Positions 1-9,970 of a DNA stretch of 64,000 nt are shown one piece after another. The DNA lies in contig CM041294.1 of assembly GCA_023052935.1 (NCBI GenBank), forward strand, positions 42,803,736 to 42,867,735, read 5' to 3'. Origin of the DNA: Piezodorus guildinii. Lineage: Eukaryota; Arthropoda; Insecta; Hemiptera; Pentatomidae. Position 1 is the first letter of the stretch, and each line of letters begins with the position of its first letter. A program made the translations under genes and the position numbers. The notes under the pieces were generated by a model, which was not told the DNA's origin, ran no database searches, and worked only from the letters and a program-made list of their open reading frames with translations.

Positions 1-540
1 TGGCAAAGATGAGCAGCACAACTTCAAAGCGCTGATTTATTTTTTTTTTTTTTATTTTTTTTTATTTGGTGGGGGGATGAGGGGGAGAATTACTTAATAT
101 TTGTATATTCTGCACTAGTGATAGTAATTGTCCAGTCATCCGAACAACTGACCAAAAATATTTACCTAAAAAACAAAATAACGTATTTTACGGTTTTGAG
201 AGAAGATGTAGCATTATTTAGATATGAGAAAAACTCAAACCTAGTCAAAAAGAATTAAAGCATATTCATCTTATCAGGTCAAACTTAATTATTTACATTT
301 ATACTCTATTTCGATTCAATATGGGGTTCTTAAGTTGAAACAGTTTATTCCTTAAAACTCTTGCTGTACGAATAATTTTTTTTCACACGATAAACATTCG
401 ATTTTTCTAGTGAATTAGAATATATCAGTATTTAACTTTCATTGCTTGTAAAACTTAATGCATATATTATGTTTAACCAGTTAATTTAAGTTCATGAAAT
501 TATTATAAAGATATTTTTCCCGAAAAACACACACGTACAC
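1..540. other. AT-rich spacer, no gene seen
   Basis: The stretch opens with T-runs and a short G-rich patch (about 68-86), then continues as AT-rich sequence with frequent stops in all frames. I see no coding region, RNA gene or recognisable repeat. Confidence 0.6.
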
Positions 541-549
541 CTACCTACA

Positions 550-635
<86 letters not shown>
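541..635. repeat. compound (CA)n(TA)n microsatellite
   Basis: About 60 bases of CA repeats run directly into about 35 bases of TA repeats. An open frame across it is only translated dinucleotide repeat and is not a gene. Confidence 0.95.
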
Positions 636-636
<1 letters not shown>

Positions 637-803
637 CAACAATATAGTGTTATTCTTATCAGTCATGTATATCCACTTCGTTAATCCATCTCGTTTATCA
701 TTTGTATTAAGTATAGGATCAGTTTGACTCCTTCTTTTTTTAACAGTAATATAAATCAGTTGATATGTTTTGGTATAAATCAAAACATTTAATTTTTACA
801 GCG

Positions 804-1205
804 TTCAATAATTGAGACGTTGATTTCCAAAAGGTACTAAAGGACATTTTTAACAAAATTGATTTTTTTACATATTTGTATTCTCATCATTTAGTTTTAT
901 CAAAATCTTCTATTTGATTTTATCTAATGTACACCTAAGTCCTTTATAAACGCAATTTAGAAATATAATTATTTTCTAAAGAAAATAATTACTCATTTAA
1001 TTTCGTTCTGAATTATACCAAAACATCTCATTTCATAACTTTAATATGATGTTATTAATATACTAAGAAAAGAATTCTGGATTTTAATGCGACCAGAATC
1101 AAATTAGCTAATTTAATAATACAATAATTAGTGATTTTGCGTCCCTGTAAAATTTCCTAGAATGGATATAGTACCTTTTGGAAATCAACGCCTCAATTAT
1201 TCAAT
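804..1205. mobile_element. MITE-like element with ~36-bp terminal inverted repeats
   Basis: The left end (about 804-839) reads AATAATTGAGACGTTGATTT followed by CCAAAAGGTACT. The reverse complement of the same sequence, with one or two mismatches, lies at about 1169-1205. The ~330 bp between the arms is AT-rich and non-coding. Short length, long TIRs and absence of a transposase make this a non-autonomous DNA transposon. I could not fix a target-site duplication, so the superfamily is not assigned. Confidence 0.65.
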
Positions 1206-2880
1206 GTTATAAGTATGTAAGACTCCAGGGTATAAAGTTGAAATGTATTAGATCGTATTGATTTATCGAATGTTCAAATTTATAGTATAGATTTAAGTTT
1301 ACTTAAACATTTAAGGTTAATAGATCCAAAGGGTGGCAAGGCTGAGCGGATTAGCGCGCGTGAAAAGCTCGACGAGTTCTTGTCTCGGTGCCGGGGACTT
1401 TTATCTCGACATTAATCCCCCGCCTCAATCCCATTACCTTAAAACTCCCATATAGCTTAGAGGCGAGGTAGGGGTGGAAAAAAAAGAGGTTAAGGCAAAT
1501 ACATTTTTTGTTGATTGGAAGTAATTATAGTAATTAAAATACATATTTAAATAGTTTATATATCTCTGTTCACAATCTTTTTTAATCACTATGTCGCATT
1601 GAATATTCTCTTAAATGTCATATTGTATATCGGTAGGCTTTCTTAAGTTAAGATTCATATTTCTTATAATATGAAAACAAATGAACATCTTTTGTTAGTT
1701 TGGGCATAAGTCAAGCGTTTACTGAGTTCTTACCGCTATGTACTGGTTACTGAGTATGCCGTACAACAATGGGCCTGAAAACGTAGAAGAATTATAAGAC
1801 GAAAGAATTAATAGCATTTTCGGACAACTTTTGTTAGTTCTTCAAGTAGTTCGTTGGGTAAGCTCCGACTGTTTCTTTAAATTTGACCTCCCACGTCTGA
1901 ACTAAGGATGAGATAAAAGGAAAAGAAGTGGTTGGATTGGGTTTATTTACCTTGCCTCCTTCTTAGCCTGGGTTTGCTCACGTAGGGCGAAGAAACATTG
2001 CCACTAAGGTGAGCTGTGTCGAATTGCTGGTTGACAGTTCAACGAAATGAAGAAAGAGAAAAAAATATATACAACATTTAGGCTGGTTTCGAAAACATGA
2101 CAAGGTTCTTATGGAAATAATGGTACATACATTTACTTGCCTATGTTATAGGTTTACATATGTTAGTCCAATAGAATAATGCTGAAATTCTACGTTTATG
2201 GGAATTAATTCGGACAATGCTGTAAATCTTTTTAATAACTTTTAATGGTCCTAGATCAAAGTAATATGATTTTGTACCATCGCAAATGGTGAGCTTAATT
2301 TTTTGCATATTTACACATATAACTCTAAAATTGTGCCTTCTACAGAAAATACTTTTCTTTTCAATTTGAAGCGTTAAATTTCCTTTGCAAAAGTAACCTT
2401 AGTCGTTGAATGTTTCAGTTTGATGGGCCAATTTCACTAAAATTGTTTAATAACTTAGTTTGGTTACTTAGAGACAACTGCTACTTTAAAACAACTATTC
2501 AAATCGAAAAAAAAAACATTACAGAATGAAAATCATTAAATTTTAAGTCGAAAGGCCTTTGTAAATTCAAAATTCGAAAAAGAAAGTTAGGCTAGTGTAC
2601 CACGCCTAATCTTTTGAGCTCAGAAACATCTCATTTTATTCATGTCAAGCGTTGGCTGATTTCAAGGCAAATATAATAGCAATTCTATGATACTAGGTTT
2701 TCATCTTAATGTTATTAAAAATTACTGAACTATTTTTTATAATTTTTTTAATTTATTTAATATCCTCCTCTGCCTTGAGGAAATACGAGTATTCGTAACT
2801 GTGGAAACGATACAACACACAACTGCTATAAAATTACTAAACTAAAGTTACGAAGCGAATTACGTTAAATGTATATTAAA
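1206..2880. other. AT-rich spacer with one unassigned GC-richer patch
   Basis: Apart from the tRNA-like patch noted separately, there is a moderately GC-richer segment at about 1870-2050 with no readable protein match and no tRNA fold. The remainder is AT-rich and stop-dense. Confidence 0.5.
1325..1478 (+). repeat. possible tRNA-derived SINE head, degenerate
   Basis: A GC-richer island in AT-rich spacer begins with a D-arm/A-box-like segment (GCTGAGCGGATTAGCGCG at about 1341-1358), as in tRNA-Leu/Ser-type heads. No clean B box or cloverleaf follows. It may be an old SINE head or chance. Confidence 0.25.
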
Positions 2881-3080
2881 ATCGTGTGTTGAACGCACCA
2901 GATTTTTCAAATAAGTTGATTTATCATCGCAAACATAGCTGTAACCTGTCTTAAATATGTAATTTCAGTTTTGTGGGACTTCGTTTTTTCAAGAAAGACC
3001 TGCCGCATCCACAACTCCGCATATGAAAAAGTGTGCTTGACTTGGTTGTTAAGGACAAGGGGATCTTGAAATGTGGATAT
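2881..3080. repeat. family-X repeat fragment, ends only
   Basis: The first ~22 bases (to 2902) are the reverse complement of the 5' tip of family X (reading TCTGGTGCG inward from 2902). From about 2945 the 3' portion of the same family follows in + orientation, with the segments GTCTTAAATATG, TTTCAGTTTTGTGGGACTT and GACTTGGTTGTTAAGGAC. The body is deleted, leaving the same head-to-head logic as the large palindrome at 23.9-25.9 kb. Confidence 0.5.
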
Positions 3081-3428
3081 TTGTTGGACAAAATTGTTTA
3101 ATATCTATTTCCAATAACTTTTGGTTTTAATAATCTATATTCCATACGCAGGTTACTTAAAAAATTATCATTCTTACTTTTTATTGTATCGTGAGACACT
3201 CAAAAAAAATATTTTGAAAAAAATAAAATAAAATAATAGCGATGCTGAATGAAACACATATCAGGTAGTAATTATGAAATTATTTCTCCTACCCCGTAAT
3301 TACAAATATAATTTCCTTAAGGCCTTTAAACTAAGGAAACGAACGATTCGAGGTTACGTCATATAGTGAGGCACAAAAGTGGAATTAAATAGGAAAAAAA
3401 TTACCATTTTTTAAATATTTTTTTAATG

Positions 3429-3488
<60 letters not shown>

Positions 3489-4813
3489 CTTTCAGAGATA
3501 TTTGTTGACATTAATTCCTTGGTATTATGAGATTTAGTTAAGGATTAATGTCTCGATCCTTTAATCTTTATCACCTCTATCGCTCAGTCCATGTTCCCGT
3601 TACCACAGTTTACTATGTGCTGTTGCTCATTCCCATCAAATATTATTAATGTGGTATACTCTCGGATAATATAGTCAAAATTTTATTTGCTCCATTCTAG
3701 GTAAGGATTTTTCTCTGTGAACTCTTATAAATTAGTTTCAATTCCGGAAAATTACAAAATAATGTTTCTTAATCGTTATAGGAACTTCACTGATGTAGAA
3801 AATCTTAAAGACTCAATGATGCTCTAGGAATGTACACTAATATGTGAAGGAACCATTAAAATGTTGCTAAAATTCGTTAACTACAATTTTAGGCACTTGG
3901 GTGATATTCGAAAAGATTTTTTCTTTGGAATTCTAATAGTTATGTTCGTATTTTTAAAATGATCCCTTCTCTCGTCACTGGTAAGTTTGAATTACAATAC
4001 TACATAGTGGGATTAAAATGGAGTGAAAAGTGACTATATATAAGTATTGTTTAAATATTTAAATAGCAACAAAGTAGCTTATGCCATTTTAATACAGCTT
4101 TAAGTAACTTGGTGAATGCATAATTTAAATTTCAAATTAATCAACCAATATATTTGTTTATACAAAGATATAATATATACTGATATTATATGATATAATA
4201 TATTTATAACAAATAGTTGTATAAAACTATTAATGACGAAAAAGATAATTCAAGTTTGTTCGATTTTATATCTGATAATGATCAATAGGTTTTTTTTTCA
4301 ATTTCATAGTCCTAGGTGGAATATTTTTTTTTTTTTTAGTAAAGTATATAAATAATAAGTTTATGGATTAGCGTCGCCAAAATTAAAAATACTTCAAGAA
4401 TTAGGAAAACTTCCATCCATTGTATAAAAGTTTGATATTTAATATATTGAAAATTATTATGATTTTCTCATCTGACGGTTTTATTTTATTTTTTTATAAT
4501 TATGCAGATTTAAAGCTTTGGGTTATTTACTATAAATAAAACAAAAGAAAAACATTCGAGTGGTCATTATCTCCGTTTATAAAGAGAAAAACAAGAAAAT
4601 ATTCCTAATCACTCCTCTGATATCAGTTTCCTGATAATGGATGACTTATCAACTTTATTTTCGTTTTGTTATACATACTGAATATTGGCACTTGAAGAAA
4701 CTTATTTTATTATACCAACTCTTATCAAATCCCGGAGATGGTGTAATTTTTATGAAAAGTAAATTATTATAATAGAAATAATGTAATATTTACTATTTTA
4801 AAACTTTTAAAAT
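3081..4813. other. AT-rich spacer, no gene seen
   Basis: Other than the microsatellite at 3428-3484 the stretch is AT-rich, stop-dense sequence with homopolymer runs. No ORF of interest, RNA gene or repeat family was recognised. Confidence 0.5.
3428..3484. repeat. (A)n(TA)n microsatellite
   Basis: About 16 A residues run into about 20 TA units. Confidence 0.95.
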
Positions 4814-4826
4814 CGCAAATTTATTG

Positions 4827-5104
4827 TTTGTTTGTTTATTTAACGTCACTTTATGCTACTATAGCTTATCGGACGATGCTCCAATAGAATTTCTAAATTT
4901 TTCCTATCCAGGTTTTATTAGGATAGGAATCTTTAACGAGTACGTGACATCGCACAGGCTCGGAACCACCTTTTTACGTCCCCTTCGAAGCATAACTAAG
5001 ATTCTTTTACTCCCATTAAAACATTCTAGGGCCACCTGGAGGTCTTAACCCGCAACCTTTGGCATAGAAAGTTATTATGGTAATCGCTATGCTATGGACG
5101 ACCC
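4827..5104 (-). mobile_element. SINE-A copy, complete, with 13-bp target-site duplication
   Basis: Reading on the minus strand, a degenerate tRNA-like head (A-box-like region near 5090, then the CTATGCCAAAGGT segment and a B-box-like region) is followed by a conserved body (GATTCCTATCCTAATAAAACC, then CTGGATAGGAAAAA) and a TTAAATAAACAAACAAA tail at 4827. The 13-bp sequence CGCAAATTTATTG flanks it exactly at 4814-4826 and 5105-5117, which proves retroposition and fixes the ends. Related copies occur at 14.9, 21.4, 21.8, 22.5 and 38.9-39.4 kb. A 74-residue frame inside it is not a gene. Confidence 0.85.
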
Positions 5105-5420
5105 CGCAAATTTATTGATATTAAATAATTTATGAATACTGTAATAGTATATAAAATTTAAAAGAAATAATTTTGAGTTAGGTCTCAATAATTCTTAATT
5201 TTCAGACGTTCTATTTATTTTTTACAATTTTAGATGACATTGGAACAGCTGATAATAATTAGATAGTGAATTTAATAATAATATCGATCGTTTCAAATTA
5301 TACAAGAATTAATATAAGTGTTCAAATTATGTAAGAATTTAGTTGTTCCATTTCTCATTAACTATTATTTTATATATTGGAATTATTTTCTAATAATTCT
5401 GTTTCTATTTTCGTAATTTA

Positions 5421-5943
5421 AGGCAGCGCTACACGTGAAAGAAGAGGTAGGTGAAAATTTGTGAAAGCGGGTGCGTGTGAGAGTTCACGTTGGTAGCGGA
5501 AAAGAGAGAAGGCATATTTATAAAAATAAATTCGGATAATAACTATAAAAATCAAATATTAATTTTTTAAAATTCCTCTAATATATAACAAAACTAAATT
5601 ATGAAGTTATATCTTAACACACGACTGTAATATAGAATTTATGAAAACATGTTTTTAATATAGAAACCTTTACTTTTATTTTACCCCTGAGTCATGATTG
5701 TCATATAATCGAAAGAGAAATGACTAAACAACAACCCAATATAGAAACCTCATGTTAATAAATATAACATTATTTTTAATAAAAGTTAAAAAAAAAAATA
5801 ATAAAAGTTTATAGAAAATACGGTTATTTTATATTTATTATTATTCTTTGAAAGTGTTAGAATGTATGAAATTACTATCACCGAAATGACACCGAACCTT
5901 CCCACATTTTACTTTCCTCTACTCTCGCTGTGTAGCGCAGCCT
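5421..5943. mobile_element. MITE-like element with 14-bp TIRs, carrying a nested retroinsertion
   Basis: AGGCAGCGCTACAC at 5421-5434 is matched by its reverse complement at 5930-5943 with one mismatch. Similarity between the inner flanks is weaker. The interior is AT-rich and non-coding and is interrupted by the short LINE-tail insertion at 5670-5737. No transposase is present. The TIR type would suit a hAT or PIF/Harbinger derivative, but the target duplication is not clear enough to choose. Confidence 0.5.
5670..5737 (+). mobile_element. 68-bp retroinserted tail (RTE-like LINE 3' end or small RNA)
   Basis: The 13-bp sequence AATATAGAAACCT occurs exactly at 5657-5669 and 5738-5750, bracketing a 68-bp insert. 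Its last 55 bases (ACCCCTGAGTCATGATTGTC to ACAACAACCC) are identical except for one base to the insert at 8101-8173. Such a perfect duplication with a very short insert fits target-primed reverse transcription of a severely 5'-truncated template. The first 13 bases are T-rich filler absent from the other copy. Confidence 0.7.
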
Positions 5944-6589
5944 TATTAAAAGTAATAAAGTATTTAAAAATAATCAAAATTATCCAAGGATTGTTGTTAA
6001 AAAATCTTTTCTTTTTTTTCTAGATAGGTTGACTGGCTAGGCAATTATAAAATTCATTACACACTGTTTTGGTTTGGGACTGGCATCATTTTAAACATTA
6101 TGTGAACTCACAGATTGACAAGAATACAACGAAGTTAAATGATACGAGGTCTTGAAGATTATTGGTAACACTTAAGTGTAACACATATCCCGAAATATAA
6201 GAAAGTGTTGTATCTTATCTTCTCACTGTGAATGTGTTAGACATTTAGTGTTGAAAAAACAAATGTAGCGAGTCAGTGAAATATTTCGAAATGTAACCTT
6301 TCAACATTATTACACTAAGGTTAAGAGAAGTGAAATAATTGGAACTTTGGGTGCCGTAACCTATAAAAGTTTATTTGTAAATTGTTACGAAAGAATGCTG
6401 TAGTTTAAAAGTAATCAAATATAATTTTCTCTTTAGTATCGAGACGTTTATTAGTTTATCCGTGCTTTATCTCGAAGATGTAAAACTCAGGGACAGTTAC
6501 ATAATTCATTTCATTGATAACTGTGACTTTTAATTTTTTTTTGTGTGTGTGTGTTTTATTGATGTAATAGAGTAAGGTTTCGGTTTGCG
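5944..6589 (+). other. upstream region / 5' UTR of the membrane-protein gene
   Basis: AT-rich, with no ORF. An in-frame TGA at about 6560 lies upstream of the ATG at 6590, so that ATG is the first usable start of its frame. A short GT-repeat (6541-6553) sits just before the coding region. Confidence 0.4.
6362..6369 (+). promoter_or_regulatory. TATA-like box upstream of the membrane-protein ORF
   Basis: TATAAAAG lies about 220 bases before the ATG at 6590. In such AT-rich sequence this can be chance. It is listed only because it is the best core-promoter match upstream of the sole host-like gene. Confidence 0.2.
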
Positions 6590-6973
6590 ATGGATTTCCT
6601 GGATGCGATGAACGGCCTGGAGAAGGTAGCGCCGCCGGAGACTGGCGATAGCGCCCCCCCTGGAGGTGGGAGCCAGTCAGCGCAGAGGATGTTCCCGACG
6701 CGGCTGCACCACCTGTCCATGGCCGCCTGCCTCCTCGCAGTCAGTGCTCTCCTCGTCGCCGCAGCATACACCCTCAACTTGGACCTCTGTGTCAAGGGCT
6801 CCTCCGACATGGAACAAGTCGTCGACCGCTACATCCAGCCCTCTGACCGCTACACAGGCTTCCCTCAGGTAGTGGTGGATCTCATGGCCTCATTCATCGT
6901 CCTTGTAGCCATCTTTTGTTTCTACCGCTGGGCCTCCTACCCAAAGTACCGCCCGGCATCCAAAAGTCTATAG
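6590..6973 (+). CDS. multi-pass membrane protein, N-terminal half (frame A)
   Basis: I do not recognise the family. The ATG at 6590 has GCG before it and G after it, and follows an in-frame stop. The frame encodes 127 residues: a Gly/Pro-rich cytosolic-looking N-terminus (1-40), a hydrophobic segment at about 43-62 (ACLLAVSALLVAAAY), an extracytosolic-looking stretch with DLCVKG and DRYIQPSDRYTG, then a second hydrophobic segment at about 94-112 (VVVDLMASFIVLVAIFCFY). The frame dies at 6973, immediately after TM2. The next frame (-1), entered around 6940-6966, carries more membrane segments, so the true product is probably about 311 residues spanning both frames. Codon usage here is strongly GC3-rich, unlike anything else unique in the window. 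The break could be an assembly indel, a real mutation or programmed frameshifting; an intron is unlikely (see rejected items). Confidence 0.6.
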   Translation: MDFLDAMNGLEKVAPPETGDSAPPGGGSQSAQRMFPTRLHHLSMAACLLAVSALLVAAAYTLNLDLCVKGSSDMEQVVDRYIQPSDRYTGFPQVVVDLMASFIVLVAIFCFYRWASYPKYRPASKSL

Positions 6974-7524
6974 ACCATGTCAACGCAGAGCCACCAGAGA
7001 TGGTTCAAACCATCTGTAAAACTTTCTTCATGGATCTTATAAACATAGAACTGGAAAATTTCTTTATTTATTTTTCTTTCATGATGTTTTTCATTTTTTT
7101 AGCAGTTACCGAAACCTATTTGCCAGAAACCATTTTCTGGCCGAGCGAACAAGATGACTTTCGGTTTCTAGAAGTTCCCACCTTCTGCTATGTAGGTTTT
7201 GGCCTTTTTGTATATTTTAAACCTGTTATTATTGCCATCATTGGAGGATTTGCCATCCTGTGCGCTGTTTCTGTTATCAATCTTTATCAAGACTATTTGC
7301 ATTTAAAACGCAATGAAAAAATGCCAGTGGCAGGAATTACTGAATATATAGATGAACAAAACAATGCAATCCTTTTGAATGTACGATTTCCTAATTTGAA
7401 TGAAGTGCAGAACCAGGACGATGGGACTGATCAACAAAATAAGGGTATGGAATCGGTTTATGTTGGAGCAGTGGAGGAAATTGATAATTGTGATACTCGT
7501 GCTAGTGACATGAAGATAGTTTGA
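6946..7524 (+). CDS. multi-pass membrane protein, C-terminal half (frame B, -1 relative to frame A)
   Basis: This frame continues the protein of 6590-6973 after a -1 shift. Its own first ATG is at 7000, but the residues before it (GIQKSIDHVNAEPPE) read as plausible protein, so a continuous product is preferred. It shows a third hydrophobic segment (FFIYFSFMMFFIFLA), the loop TETYLPETIFWPSEQDD, then one long or two short membrane segments (FCYVGFGLFVYF and VIIAIIGGFAILCAVSV) followed by a hydrophilic, acidic tail of about 80 residues ending at TGA 7522-7524. Codon usage is AT-rich, in sharp contrast to frame A. AATAAA at 7709-7714 is a possible polyadenylation signal. The function is unknown; a four- or five-pass topology is inference. 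Confidence 0.55.
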   Translation, partial: VPPGIQKSIDHVNAEPPEMVQTICKTFFMDLINIELENFFIYFSFMMFFIFLAVTETYLPETIFWPSEQDDFRFLEVPTFCYVGFGLFVYFKPVIIAIIGGFAILCAVSVINLYQDYLHLKRNEKMPVAGITEYIDEQNNAILLNVRFPNLNEVQNQDDGTDQQNKGMESVYVGAVEEIDNCDTRASDMKIV

Positions 7525-7610
7525 TATGTGTGATGTGATCTTACTTATCATTAAATGAAACTGTGATTTCTTAATTATTTATTTATATTTTTTAGTTAAT
7601 CTTAAAATCT

Positions 7611-7612
<2 letters not shown>

Positions 7613-7651
<39 letters not shown>
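7613..7651. repeat. (TA)n microsatellite
   Basis: About 19 TA units inside the presumed 3' UTR. Confidence 0.95.
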
Positions 7652-7655
<4 letters not shown>

Positions 7656-7708
7656 TTGGTAATTAAGTTTTTACATTTTATGATTTTTAATCTCAGATAT
7701 TCTCTTGG

Positions 7709-7714
7709 AATAAA
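7709..7714 (+). promoter_or_regulatory. candidate polyadenylation signal
   Basis: AATAAA about 185 bases after the stop codon at 7524, the first such hexamer downstream of the gene. AT-rich context lowers its weight. Confidence 0.35.
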
Positions 7715-7798
7715 TTTAAAGTCAAATCCTAGTTTTATTGCAATATTTTTGATGAATTATGATTTAAAATAAAAAAAAAAAAAACAATAGCCATTATA

Positions 7799-7800
7799 AC

Positions 7801-7892
<92 letters not shown>
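7799..7892. repeat. compound (CA)n(TA)n microsatellite
   Basis: About ten CA units followed by about 36 TA units. Confidence 0.95.
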
Positions 7893-8100
7893 ATATTATT
7901 AGTAGGACTATTTGAAATTATCAATTTTACATTTTTATTTATTTTTTTGTAATTGAGGAAGAAAGTGAAATATTTTTGCATTTATATTTATTGTTTAAAA
8001 CCCAGCCTAATTGTAACAAAGGTCTTTTTCTGTTAATTTCAAATGACATATATGTAATAAATAAGGTCATAAAATGTTATCATTAATTTAATTTATTAAT

Positions 8101-8173
8101 GGGAGGTACGGAGTACCCCTGAGTCATGATTGTCATACAATCGAAAGAGAAATGACTAAACAACAACCCAAAC
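8101..8173 (+). mobile_element. 73-bp retroinserted tail with 20-bp target-site duplication
   Basis: An exact 20-bp direct repeat (8081-8100 and 8174-8193, beginning CATTAATTT) brackets 73 bases. The insert can fold into GGTAC-GGA-GTACC (8105-8117) and GATTG-TCATA-CAATC (8128-8142) inside an outer GTCAT/ATGAC pair, and ends CAACAACCCAAAC. The last part matches the insert at 5670-5737. Best reading: the extreme 3' tip of an RTE-like LINE, whose ends often run into AAC-type repeats; a retroposed small structured RNA is the alternative. Confidence 0.75.
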
Positions 8174-8193
8174 CATTAATTTAATTTATTAAT

Positions 8194-9970
8194 AATTTTA
8201 ATCCTTATTTAATTTTTAAAAAATATATTTATCATTCCAACCACTTAAAAAAAAAAAACTTTTTCTTCCTAATTTCTCATTGAAGAAATGCAGTACGAAT
8301 CTTAGATTTGTTATTTGTAAACAATTACAATTATGAAATCATAAATTACTTTTTCAATCCTGCTATTTTTTTTTATTTTAATTTAAATTAATTCTTATGT
8401 GTATTTTGTTCTATAGCCTCAAAGATAAAATTATGTTGAGTATTATTACAAAATATTTTGGATTACTTACAATTATACTATCAAACTCTATTTAGCAGTC
8501 TAGTTATTAGCAAAGATTAATTAGACTATCTAAAAAGTTAAGGTAAATAGTAGTTTGAGGTATGAATTTGAGAGATGAATGAATTATAAAATTAAATAGA
8601 GTACATAAAAAAACAAACACCAAAATAAACAATATGGCATATCAGACTTTAAAAAAAAAGAAAGTGAATGGTACAAAAATATAGAAAAAACTAGATCAAA
8701 TAAAAATAAAACTGATACTTAAAATGTAAAATAAAGTGGAGTGTCATTTATTTAAACTTGTATGATATGCATAATGATAATCATGATTTTTTTAAAAACC
8801 AAAATCTCAAAAATTAATGTTGATTTAGTTAAAAAAAGTTTTATGAAACGTATAAAATTGAGGATCAGCTAATGATTTTTCCAAAGGCAGAAACTAATGG
8901 GTCCTTTTCGGCTTTATGTATTGTGATTGATCTATTAAAATGTTAATAAGATAAAAATTTCAATTGAAAAGTCTTTAAAAATGTATTTAAAAGAAATTCA
9001 AGAAGAGAGCTACAAGTCTTGATCTCATTTATCCTTGCTTTCTTCATCAATAAAAATAAATTATTTACAGTGAAATTGAAAAAAGATAGCAGATTAGAGA
9101 CTTTTTTTGACATTTCTATATTTGTTTTCTTAGAAAATAACATTAAGCCCATCTTTAAAATTCATGTATGAGAGAAAATCAGTTGTAGAGAATCATAATA
9201 TTAGTTTTTTAAATGAATAAAAGAAAATAAATAAAATACTAAGATTAATTTATTTTCAAATGAGGCACCACATAAAAATTTTATGAAGTAGATAAATCTG
9301 AAATTTTCATCTTGGGATATCTTTAAAAAAACAGCTAAAGCTATTAAATAATACGTAAATGTTTTAGGCTCCTGATTTTGATGATTGGGGAATAGTAAAA
9401 AATAAAACCAATTTTTGGATAATTATTTACCATTTTATGTTTTCAAACTTTTCCCTCAACAGAAAATTTTTGTATAGGATCATTTCAAGAGGAAATTCAA
9501 GAATTCTGTATCCCTGAAAATTTTTGTTGTGTACTGTAAAACTCTTGTGATATTAATTAATAATGAGTTTTTTTATTCCTCACTATATTTTAATTAATTT
9601 TTCTCAAGTAAATCTAGCATGACCATAGATTTTGAGGATTTGTAAATTCTTTAATAGAGGTTTATAGTTTTACTTCTTTGACCGTTGAATTGGATTGCAG
9701 AAAAAGCTGTTGTGCTTGAAAGGTAAGTTGAAATTGTTGTTAGCCTCCTTACAATGTTAACTGAATAATACTAAGGGGTTAAGGAGCTAATTAATATGGC
9801 ATTATCTTTGATTTCATTTCATTGAATAGTGAATGTGCTTTATCTTATGAGAATCGGTGTCTTGAAATTTTATTTTCTTATTTCAAACATATAATATAAA
9901 TAGATAGATAAATACATTATTATAGAAATGATAATTTTTTAATGTTATCCCACTTATCCACTTTCTTTAT
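8194..9970. other. AT-rich spacer, no gene seen
   Basis: Long A- and T-rich sequence with short chance ORFs only. No repeat family was recognised. Confidence 0.5.

Noticed and set aside
541..783. 80-residue ORF over the first microsatellite, and similar frames at 7757-7981 and 43136-43339
   Set aside because: They translate dinucleotide repeats; no start context or domain.
6556..6810. 84-residue minus-strand ORF opposite the membrane-protein gene
   Set aside because: Antisense shadow of GC-rich coding sequence, no domain and no conserved features.
6869..6966. Possible 98-bp intron (CAG|GTAGTG ... CCAAAAG) that would join the two membrane-protein frames in phase
   Set aside because: The putative intron encodes a clean hydrophobic segment with the same GC3-rich codon usage as the rest of frame A, so it is most likely coding; the acceptor also lacks a pyrimidine tract.
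6999..7014. Hairpin GATGGT-TCAA-ACCATC as stimulator of frameshifting
   Set aside because: It is about 53 nt after the slippery heptamer; stimulatory structures usually start 5-9 nt downstream.
8101..8173. Hammerhead ribozyme in the 73-bp insert (CTGA...CGAAAG)
   Set aside because: The text after CTGA does not fit NGA and there is no stem III; only the general look is similar.
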